Assembly: GCA_958450365.1 (NCBI GenBank)
Contig: CAUEEP010000729.1
Span: forward strand, 937,501 to 1,001,500
Length of the DNA stretch: 64,000 nt
Source: Mesorhabditis belari
Taxonomy: Eukaryota > Nematoda > Chromadorea > Rhabditida > Rhabditidae
Direction of reading: 5' to 3'
A model generated the notes under the pieces. The model did not search any database and was not told the DNA's origin. It worked only from the letters and a program-made list of their open reading frames with translations. Below are positions 24,401 to 36,400 of this stretch, one piece after another (positions within the stretch are counted from its first letter, which is position 1; every line of letters begins with the position of its first letter). The position numbers were made by a program, and so were the translations under genes.

Positions 24401-27400
24401 TTTAAAAGAGAAACTTTCTGGTTCTTTTTTTAAAAATTTATATTCAGGAATTCGATCGAGCTAGCAAATCTTCAACTCCATCAACACTCAAAGAAGCTTT
24501 ACCAGAGGTGATTTCTTTAGCTACAACTAGCCCTTCATAGAGAACAGCTAGTCCTTCATAAAGGTAGGAATTCAAGGTGAGCTTTTTGTTTTTGTTCTTT
24601 TGAAGCATTTGGCATTTGATTTCAGTTGGGATTTTCTTTGCATTTGGTAGATTTTTCGTTTCAGATTCGGCTTCTATAACGTGTTCAGATGGTAGGAATT
24701 CTAGGTCAGCTTTTATAGACTACAAGTAGACTCGAAGTAGACTACAAGTGACTACAAGTGACTACAAGTGACTACAAGTAGTCTATAAAAGCTCACCTTG
24801 AATTCCTGCCATCTGGACACGTTATAGAAGCCAATTCTGAACGAAAAATCTACCAAATGCAAGAAAAATCCCATCCCAAAAATCCTGAAATCAAATGCTA
24901 AAAGAACAAAAACAAAAAGCCGACGAAGGGATCGAACCACGATCCCTTGACCCAGCGATCTACTGCGTTATCCACTAGGCCACGAGCACACATTTCCCTC
25001 CAGCTAGAAAAGATCCTTTTAAAGCATCCAAGCTTTTTCAGCAATTCTTTCTCAAGCATTTTAAACCATTTTGAACGTCAAATTTTCGATTCAATTTTTA
25101 CAATCTTAGAAATTCATTTGAAAGTTTTTTGATTTCAGCTTTAGATTCCTCATATTTGATTCTATAAAGGGATTCTATAAAGATTCGATTTCCAGACAAA
25201 AGCTTGCTTTAATTTTAGACTTTTCTCTAGTTAAAGTTTTCTCTAGTCTTTTCTCTGTTTCTTTGAAGTAATTTCAAGTAATTCGCTTTCTAAAAAGGTT
25301 TTTTATTTGAGAAAGACTTTAGTTTACATCAATCAAATGAATAAAATAGAAGTAAAATAAAATAGAAACAATCTTTAGATCACGAACTCTGTAGATCTTT
25401 TTGAAAAGATAAAGATAATCAAAGCTCCTTTAAAGCTCCTTCATGGTTCCTTTATAGTTCCTTTATAGTTCCTATTTGGTTACTGTATAGTTCCTGTTGA
25501 TAAAGGATTTCAATATTCGATAAAGGACTACAAGTTCCAGTTTCCGTTTCCATTTCATTCAAGCAATCAACCAAAAATCTAGCTTTTCTAAACTAATGAC
25601 TCTATGAAAAGAAAATCAAATAAACTTTAGCTGAAATCTTCATCTCCATTAAAAGACGAGCTCTATATATCGATTGAATCGAAGAAAGAAGAGAAAAAAG
25701 GAAAGGAATCGATTCAAATTCAACCAATAATTGAAGAAATTTTTCTAAAAACCGTCAAAAGAGAAGAGAATAATAATATGGAGGTAAGAGAGATTTCGAG
25801 AAAAAATTTTGTGGGGTAATCAAAACAGCGTCATCATAGAAAACGTTCAAAAGAGCGCCGTCGAATTTCTCACAATCCAAAAAACTAAGCCGGTTCAAGT
25901 TTTATATCAAAAGAATTCCTTTCGTTCTTGGCTACATGATGGGTGAAACAGTTTTTTAAAAAAGTTAATAAAAAAAGATAAAAAGAGTTGATTCATAGAT
26001 AAAAAGAGCTGTTTCATAAGATAAAAAAGAGCACTCAAAATGGGTGTCGAGTGATACTCAGTTGGTTAACTGAATATCTTTATCGAGTGATACTCAATTG
26101 GTTAACTGAATATCTTTTTGGATTTTGAGAAATTTGACGGCGCTTTTTTGGAACGTTTACTATTATGGCGCTGTTTTGACTACCCCCCACAAAATTTAAA
26201 AACCCTTCAGACATCAATTGCTCACGTGCATGTGCCGGACAAGGTTCCCGTTGAAGAATTGAGGAAAATGGAGAAAGAGGTAAACATTGATCTTTAGAGA
26301 AATAACTGAATATCTTTTAACACAAGAATCCTTGTTCTTGGTGCATTCTTTGTGCAGCCACGTAATCGCTATCCATCTGGCACCGCGGTCGCAAGGGGGT
26401 TCGAGTCGCAAAGGGGGTTCGCACTTTTCGAGCACCCCTATTCCCAAGCGCTTGAGATCATTTGTTCCCCAAATTTGCTTGCCGAACAAGTGTCTTGTTG
26501 GCCTAGTGGCTAGTATGATGGATTACAAAACCATTGGCATCCCGGGTGTCCCGGGTTCGATCCCTCCTTCAGCAAACTTTTCTACTTTTTTTCTTTTCAA
26601 TCTTCTGCCTTAGTGAAAGAGGCGATATCTGTTGACTAATCATTTCCCATATTCTCCGGGGAATCTCATAGGTGAAAGAGTTGTCTTTCTTTCAACTTGA
26701 CGCGAATAGTTTAAGTGAAAAGGATGAAGGAGATGAGGGGAGTAAACTGTCATCTCTTTTCCCCATCACAATCCCATCACAAGCTCTGTACATACAGATT
26801 TTCGTCTAGCCTTTTCGTTGAATACTTCATCTAATAGCTATTCTATTCTATATTTTGTCGATCAGATGAAAAACTGGTTTTCTAGCTCTTGTAATCAAGC
26901 TAGAAGCTAGGCTTGAAGTTTTCTAGAGGCTTGAAGCTCTAGAAGGGTTCGAATAAGCTCTAGAAACTCTAGAACTCTAGAACTAAAACTAGAGCTCTAG
27001 AACTCTAGAACTAGAGCTCTAGAACTCTAGAACTAGAACTCTAGAAACTCTAGAACTCCAGAACTAGAACTCTAGAACTCTAGAATCTTTGAACTACAAC
27101 CAGATCTATCTAAATCAAAAGCCACTCTCTCTCTCGCTCTCTCAACCATTCCCATCTCATTCTCATCTAAATCATCAACCAATCTCTGTATTATTCTTTG
27201 ATATCGCTGCACGAAATGTCTCTTGATTCTCATTCGAAATCCCCTCGAATCCCCTCAATCCCCCCAATCCCTTCAATCTCTCTTCAAACTAGATCATTCT
27301 CAAATGATCGAACAAAAACAAAAATAAACCTTCGAACAGACATCACTGGAAGAAATCTACAAGAGATAAAGAGTGATAAAAAGTTTGAAAAAAAGAAAAA

Positions 27401-30400
27401 CTTGAACTTTCCCTTTGAAAGTTTCACTGTAAAGGAGATGGAAAACAGGATAAATCAAGGAATTCCTACAGTAATCCTTCACGACAAGATTCAACCAATC
27501 AACAAAGAGATTCTGATGAACTTGGAAACAGCTCAGCAGAAAGATTTAACGGATTCTAATACAGTAATTCAAAGGGATAGATTCCCTGGAGTCTCTACAA
27601 CAGCTAGAAGCCAGGAGTTTAACGATACAGTAACGCGATTTAATCCTGGGAACTCTACAGTAATCCTTGACGTAATAGATACAGGAAATGGTAGCGTTCA
27701 AGAGAAGAATGCAGACGAGAAGAAGAATGCAAAAGATCTACCCGAATCTACAGTAATCCTTGACGTAATAGATACAGGAAATGGTAGCGTTCAAGAGAAG
27801 GATGGAGAAGATAAGAAGAATGCAAAAGATCTACCCGAATCTACAGTAATCCTTTCTACAGTAATCCTTGAAGACTTCAAGACCGACAATATTCAAAAGA
27901 ATACAGTAATCAATTCAGAAAACTCTACAATATTCCCTTTACATAAAAATTTAAACCAAAATTTGAACCAAAAAGAAAACGCAAAAATCAAACGCTCAAA
28001 ATTTGCGAAAATTGATCAATCAAAAATTCTTGATTTGAAAATAGATTCTAGAACATTTACAGGAAGCAATGAGGAGACTGTAGAGCATAGGATTGACTCT
28101 AAGACTCTAGAATTCAACTCTACTGCTTCTACAGTGGCCAATGAAGTGACCAATGAGGTGGCCAATGAAGTGACCAATGAGGTGAACAATGAAGTGACTA
28201 GTGAAGAGAAATCAGATCCTCCACCATCTACAGTAAACAATAAGCATACTGTGGCTTGTAGCTCGATTCTAGCTCGATTTAACTCCAGAGCTTCTACCAA
28301 ACGAGAGGAATTGAATCGAAGAACTGATCAGAGCACTAATGAAATGATCATGAGCAATGAACAGAGCACTAATCAAATGAAAACTTTGCCAAAGATTCAA
28401 ATCAACAATCAGCCTCGAGATCTAGCACCAAAATTCTCAAAAACTCGATCTTTAGATGAAAATCAACCAAAAAGATTTCAAAGAATCGCCTCTTTAAAAG
28501 CTCTTTATCCATCAATGAGTCTAGATTCACAAGAGAAAAAGAAGAGACTGGGAAAGAGAGACTCGAGTGAATCAGATCAGATGAATGAATCAAATCGATC
28601 AAATCCATCATCCAGTGAATCAAATCCCGGCACTTCAACCCCGAAACGATTACCGAATGGAGGAGTGACGAAAATCTCGTGTATATCGAAGCGATTAACA
28701 AGGGTTAGACTAGACTAGACTGGTTAGACTAGACTGGTTAGCCTGGTTAGACTAGACCGGTCAGACTAGACTGGTTAGACTGGCTAGACTAGACTGGTTA
28801 GGCTAGACTGGTTAGCCTGGGGAGAAACTCTTGTCTGTAGACACTTGGCTGTAGAGACTTGGCTGTAGACTGTGCTAATCTCTAGAAGTGGTAATCTCTA
28901 TGCTAATCTCTAGAAGTACTAATCTCTAGAACAAACCAAAACCTAGCTCTAGCCCTAGCTCTTGATCATTCATAAGAACCCGGGGATTCCTATAACCCAA
29001 TCCAATGAAATCTAAATCTCTGATTTTCTAGATCCTTAAAGAAATCGATGCTGATCCAAAGCTGGCTATTGGTTGTCCGATCTTCGTCGAACCACTCGAG
29101 AGACATCATCCTTTCCTCATCTCTCCATCACTTCAAGTAGAAATCCCACTTGTGAAAGATGGGTGAGTTATAAAATAAATCTATAATCAAGCTTTAATCA
29201 AGCTTTAATCAAGCTTTACTCAAGCTTTACTCAAGCTTTAATCAAGCTTTAATCAAGGTTTAGTCAAGGTTTAATCAAGCTTTAATCAACCTTCAACCAA
29301 GCTTTAATCAATTTATAATCAATCTTCAATCAATCAATCTTTACAGTACCCTTTCCCCAGCTTCCCCAGCAATCACCCCGAAACGCGGCCGCACCAAGCA
29401 GAAAGGAGCTGGTGGAACGGGGATGAAGTCGTTGGTTGTCTCGCCGGGAAGAGAGCATTCTATGGAGGTCAGTTTTGTAAACGCATCTATTCTAGTGCAC
29501 AAGAAATCGTTTTCTGATCTTTTTCTAGGTGCTTATTGCCACAAAAAGGGGTAAACCCGAGTTTATCGCGCCGGGTGAAGAGGTGCCCGAGTTGGACGAT
29601 GATGAGAGGAAAAATCGGGAAAAGGAGGCACAGGTTTGTATCGTAAAGGGTACTGTAACTGTCTAGGTGTCTCTAAAGGGTACTGTAACTGTCTAGGTGT
29701 CTCTAAAGGGTACTGTAACTGTCTAAGTGTCTCGAAAGGGTACTGTAACTGTCTAGGTGTCTCTAAAGGGTACTGTAACTGTCTAGGTGTCTCTAAAGGG
29801 TACTGTAACTGTCTAGGTGTCTCTAAAGGGTACTGTAACTGTCTAGGTGTCTCTAAAGGGTACTGTGAGGAGTTAGGAATGCAGAAAGGTTGCTTTTACA
29901 AGTTGTTTTCTCTAATAGTAGTGCATCCAGAGCGTCGTTTAAATTCCTCGAAATCTCGAGAACCGCTTATCAGAACCTATCGATGTGGGGTCGAAAAATG
30001 TAGCTGACGATGAGATCTAGCAGGGGATTTAAGTGTTGAGTCTCTGGGAAAGCTTTGGAAGCCGTAAATAGGCATCAACTCGGCTCAATTGGGCTCACTA
30101 GCGAGCCGAGTTAGATTAGAGAAAAACTGATTTCTTTTTTTCTAAATTTCCAAAGCAACTCAGCAATCGTACCTTTTTTTATGGATTAGGGAGATTTTAA
30201 AGAGAAATAGAGAGGACAGAGTGCAATAAAATGAACGAAAAAATCGAATCCATATGTTGATATCTCTTTTTTTTTTCTTTTTTATATCAACAAATGAATA
30301 GAAAAGATTTTGAAAGCGAATTTTAATGCAAATTTTGAGAATTCTTTTTATTATATTTACTTTATTGCTTTGTTTTTTGTTTGGTTTTGTTTGATAATTT

Positions 30401-33400
30401 AATTTTTTTTAAAATTTTTAGCTTTTAGAGAGTTTAAATCGTAAAAAAAATATGATTTTAACGATTTTTTTACCTTTTTTTTTCTTCAGCTTAAACCAAA
30501 AATGCACTCAAAAGATGAGGATTTCGAGGATAAACAACCTGAATTGGAAAGGATCAAGAAAAACGCCGAGATGCAGGTTTGGAAATCGTTTGGAAATGGT
30601 TTTTGGCTGAAATTTTAAATGAATCCGACCATTTTGAATGAATCGTCTTTGATCTATCGTCGGCTAAGCTTTGATCGTCTATAATTTTGCCTCTAGTCTA
30701 TAACGCTAGATAAGCTTATTGTCAAAAAATAAACGACATTAAGGGCTATCTTTTCGTATATTAAACATAAAAATATCTAAAAATTGAGCTGAGAACGAGG
30801 CGTCTAAAGTTGACCCTCATCCACCCTTCGACCAACTTTAAACCCCTCGTTCACAACCCCGTTTTGAGATATTTTTATTTGTAATATACTAAAAGATAGC
30901 CCTTAATGTCTTCTATCTTTTGGTATATAAAGCATAAAAACATCTCAAAATGGAGTGGAGAACGAGGTGTCTAAAGTAGGTCGAGGGACGAGGATTAAGG
31001 TCAACTTTAGACGCCTCGTTCTCAGCCCCATTTTAAGATATTTTTATGCTTTATATACCAAGATATAGAAGAAAATAAGGGCTATCTTTTGTTATATTAC
31101 ACATAAAAATATCTTAAAATGGGGTTGAGAACGAGGGGTTTTAAAGTTTGTCGAGAGGGATAGAGGAAATACTGTAAGCACCCCAGCTTTGATCGTCTAT
31201 AACTTTGCTTAAAGCTAATATTGTTCTTATCTTTTTATATCCTTGTATAGATGTCTTATCAACCTTTCTAATGACACTAAATACAGCTTGATTTGATAAT
31301 TCAGTCAAGGAAAATCAAGCAATACAATGTCCGAGTCAGATCAGCCTCGTTTGCTCAGCTTTAGCTGATGATGGTTAGCTGATTTTTTTTGACTGGATTA
31401 TTGAATCAGACTGTATTTAGTGTCATTAGAAAGCTTGATATGTTCTCTATACAAAGATATCAAAAGATAAGAATAATATTAGTTCTGGGCAAAGTTATAG
31501 ACCATTAAAGGTTAGCTGTTTATTCAAAAGTCTGAATTTCGATGAAATCTTTTAGTTTTTAGACAATTTTTAATAATTTTTAGAGAAAAATGTTAGATGA
31601 TTTGGATAAATATCGAGTCGGTAATTACTATAAAGAGGATGATGGATGGAGGATGAATGAAGAAGACATCGATGCATCGCCTTGGGACAGTCATTATCAG
31701 GTAGGAAGTTTGATGATTTGCTGACGTTGATGTAAACGCTTCATTCCTGGTGCACTCGTTTGCCTAAAACAACTCGAAATGAGTCTAATTGAGGTGTAAA
31801 AAGATCTCGATTCGTTTCTGCAATTTAAACTGATTCACGATTGAGTTTAAACGTTTTTATCAACATTTTTCAAAAGATTTCTTTAAACTTATCGAAATGG
31901 AATTCTATTTTAAACACATTTTTCTTTCAAGAAGATTCTAAAGATCAAAATTTATTGGATTGGGACTTGATAGAGCCACTATAGAGCCACTATAGAGCCA
32001 CTATAGAGCCACTATAGAGCCACTATAGAGCCAGTAAACGTGATCAAAATAGAGAAAATCCTAGCTAGTTTCAGTGCTGAAGCTTTTTGAGAATAAGCAC
32101 ATAGCAATAAGCCATCCTGCAAACACCAAATCCTATTGCTAAAGTGAACACCAAATTCTATTGCTTTTTGGTTTACAGAAGATCTTTTTATTAGTGTAAT
32201 TGTTAGAACGGATATTGATCGTTTAAATAATCCTGCTGCAGTCGTAGAATTGGTTTCAGATCGGCCCAGACACCTATTTGATGGCATCGCGAGGAGCCGC
32301 CTTTAACTCTCGAGTGCGCGATTATCGACGGTAAATTTTGCTAAACCTCTACACCAATCCATCTACTTGTTCATATAAAGTTAGCTGTTGAACTGTATTA
32401 AATCGAAATCTTATTAAACAAAGCTAAAGAAAGCTAACCAAAGCCAACCAAAGCCATCCAAAGCTAAACAAAGCAAACCAAAGCCATCCAAAGCTATCCA
32501 AAGCTAACCAAAGCTATCCAAAGCCATCCAAAGCCACTCAAAGCCATCCAAAGCTATCCAAAGCCATCCAAAGCTAACCAAAGCTATCCAAAACCATCCA
32601 AAACCATCCAAAGCTACTTTTCAGTTAACCCCCGCCACCTCCGCATTTCGATTATACTTCCCTTACTCCAAAATTTTAAAAAACAGTACTATGCGGTTAG
32701 CGTCCCCCATGCACCAATGCGCGTATTTGTGAATTGAGTCTAGCTTGGTGTCAGTTCGGCAGAGATTTTTGACGTTAAAACGTCTGCCGAACTGACATCA
32801 GTCTGGATGAATTTAGCCTAGCCTGTTTTCACTTAGGTCTTGAATGCCAGTAACCTGCAAATCGATCCGGGTGTTAAATTCGAAAATCTTGTCAAGCGCG
32901 TCTTGGTACTGTGATTAGCCACTTCAGCAAGGAAACATTTGTTTTGGTGGCAGGAGTGTAACGGAAAAGTAGCGAGAATTGCGAGTAGTGTTTGTTCTTT
33001 GTAGTCTAAAGAAAATTCACAAAACAGCAAAAGAAATTCAAGTTTTAGATCAAATAGTTAAATATTTGGATAAATAAATGAATAAATAGATAAATAAATC
33101 AATCAATAAATAAATAACTAAATATTGATGCTTTAGCGAGCTTTGGGGCGATGGCGCATCACTCGTTCGTCAAGGATATCTCGGTGTGCGAAATCGGGAT
33201 ATCACCGTTCGCGAGAGAAGACGGTAAGCGAAATTTGGATTTATTTTCGTAATCACATAATTTCTATATCATATTCGAATCATAGAACAATTCGAATCCG
33301 CTTTTTTATGCAACTTTCGAGAGTTTTTAAAAGAAAAACCGTTTTTTTTTTTTGACTTGTTAACCTTTCGATTACTGTAAAACTAAAACTAAACATGTAA

Positions 33401-36400
33401 ATATTTAAATATTTAAATATTTAGATAAATCTAAATATCTAGTTATATTTATTTTATCTAGATACACGGATATTTTACGTGAAACCCAGCACAATGTAGC
33501 GCCAAAGTCGGCCGAGCACGCTACAATGAACTCAAAGGATTTAAAGGTTTGCTTTAAGAGAAGATTTTCATTTTTTACATAGAATTTGATATTTTAACTA
33601 TTAGGTAGATCATAAGAAATGCGGATTTCAACATTTTCGATAAATTCCCAACGATAGAAACATTCATCGATATCGGGATATCGATCAATGTTATAAACTA
33701 TTGAAAACAATATTTGAAAGTTGTAAATCTCCTCTACAAAATCGGCTAAAGCGTGTTTCAATTGATCTATTTAATGGAACCGTATTAGAACAAAATAGGA
33801 AACGTATTGGAACCGTATTAGATCAAAACAGGAATCGTATTGGACCAAAATAGGAAACTGTATTGGAACCGTATTGGAATCGTATTGGATCAAAACAGGA
33901 ATCGTATTGGACCAAAATATTGGGGGAATCGTATTGGAACCGTATTGGATCAAAACAGGAACCGTATTGGATCAAAATAGGAAACGTATCGGAACCGTAT
34001 TAGATCAAAACAGGAATCGTATTGGACCAAAACAGGAACCGTATTGGATCAAAACAGGAACCGTATTGGATCAAAATAGGAAACGTATTGGAACCGTATT
34101 GGAATCGTATTGGATCAAAACAGGAATCGTATTGGATCAAAATAGGAAACGTATTGGAACCGTATTGGATCAAAACAGGAATCGTATTGGACCAAAATAG
34201 GAACCGTATTGGAACCGTATTGGAATCGTATTAGATCAAAACAGGAATCGTATTGGATTAAAATAGGAACCGTATTGGAAACGTATTGGACGTAAACGTA
34301 AAGCATTGAAGAAATCTTCGAGGGCGAAATGCGAGTGACCAAAAAGGAACCAAATCTGTAGAGAAAAGGAACCAAGTCTGTACCGAAAAGGAACCAAATC
34401 TGTAGAGACAAAGTGTTTCAATTGATCGAAGCATTGAAGATAGCCTCGTTTTCGTTTTCGGTTTTCGAAGTGCCCTTTTTTGATCACTCGCATTTCGCCC
34501 TCGAAGATTTCTTCAATGCTTCGATCAATTGAAAAACGTTTTTGTCTATTTTGTAGAGGAGATTTACAACGTATACTTATTAGAATAAATAGTTTATAAA
34601 ATTCATCGAAATCCCGATATCGATGAATGCTTCTATCGTTGGAAATTTTGTGAAAATGTTGAAATCCGCATTTCTTATGCATTTCTAGATATAGAAAAGT
34701 TTATAATATATAAAAATTTGAGGCAAACGCTGTGGCACGGATTAGAAGCGATATCGAAAAAGTGGCCCCAGCAGCGACAAAGAAGAATCAAGACGGAAGT
34801 GGGGAAAGAGCTTTGAATACTAGATAAGCTACAGTAACCTACAGTAGTCTACAGTAGTCTACAGTAGCCTACAGTAGTCTACAGTAGTCTACAGCTATTC
34901 GTGCAGCTACAGTAACCCACAGTCATCCAACTTTTTGTACAAGTTTAGCGTTTGCGGCGATTTTCGTAAAGCGTTTACGGGACACGTACCTTGTCGCCGA
35001 TGCTCCGTCCGTCGTTTTCGAGTGTCAGGTTTGACTACAATGATACTATGTAGTTTGCGCTAAAGAGCTTAAGGTCCTAAGGTCCTAAAGATCGAATTTT
35101 AGGTCCTTTCCTCGCCGACAGCTGAGTTGACATGGACAAAACACGGTCGAGTGGTGAGCGACGATGGGAAACACAAGCTACATACGGTAAACGATTTTCT
35201 AGAATCTAGAAACTTTTCTACAAATCCAGTAAACTAGCTTTGTAGAATTGTAGCAGGAATGCTTAGTTTTTGAATTTGAAAAGTTTACGGTACCCTTGAG
35301 CAAGCACAGTATCCATTTATAGTATTTGTGTCGTGGTTTTGATGTCATGAAGCAGATGTACCCTAGATTTACTATGGACACTGTAGTTGAGCTCTAGAAA
35401 TGTTACCATAGGTTTTAAAACCATTCTAGGGTACTGTGGCGCTGATAAATCGATTTCTAGATAGTGACAGAAGTACAGTAACCTAGACAAGACTTACAGG
35501 AGCCTGGACAAGACTTACAGTAGCCTAGACACTTACATTAACCTAGACAAGACTTACAGTAGCCTAGACAAGACTTACAGTAAGCTAGACAAGATTTACA
35601 GGAACCTAGACAAGACTTGCGGTAACCTAGACAAGACTTACAGGAGCCTGGACAAGACTTATAGTAAGCTAGACAAGACTTACATTAGCCTAGACAAGTT
35701 ACTTTAACCTAGACAAGACTTACAGTAGCCTAGACAAGACTTACAGTAACCTAGACAAGACTTACAGTACCCTAGACAAAAGCTATCGTTTTCAGGAGAA
35801 CGGCGTCCATTTTTTGACCATTTTGCAGCCAAGTCTTTACGATTTGGGCGAATATGCATGCCATGCAAAGAACGAATTCGGCTCAGATCAAAGTCACGCT
35901 CGGTTGATTAGTGGAGGTATAAAAGCTCGCGTATTTTGTGCTCTTTTCAAACGCACCCTTTCTAGTGCTTGAAGAATTCAGGGCACTAGAAAGGGTGCGT
36001 TTGGAAAGAGCACAAAGAGCACAAAGAGCACAAAGAGCACAAAGAGCACAAAGAGCATAAAGTCCTATCAAGAAAAACTTTAGAAGCCCCATCGAGACCG
36101 GGTCGGCCAAGTCTTGAGCTCTCATCAGACACGGAAATCTTTATGACTTTTGATCCACCAGAGGGACCAACTTATTTAGAAGGAATCATGTATCGAGTGG
36201 AATGTCGTTTAGCTGGTTTATTTTTGATTTGGGTAGATTTAGAACAAGATTTTTAGGAGAGAACGATTACGACGCGCCGTGGATCACCGTTTGTGAGAAA
36301 GTCGAGGATGAAGCTGTTTGTGTAAAGGTTTCTAAGTACTAATTGCTCTTTTAAACTCGATTTTTCAGAACCTTGAACCCCTGGGCATCTATCAGTTCCG

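Noticed and set aside
33874..34682. Open frames of up to 148 residues on both strands
   Set aside because: They lie in the GGAACCGTATT array and TIR arm of a MITE.
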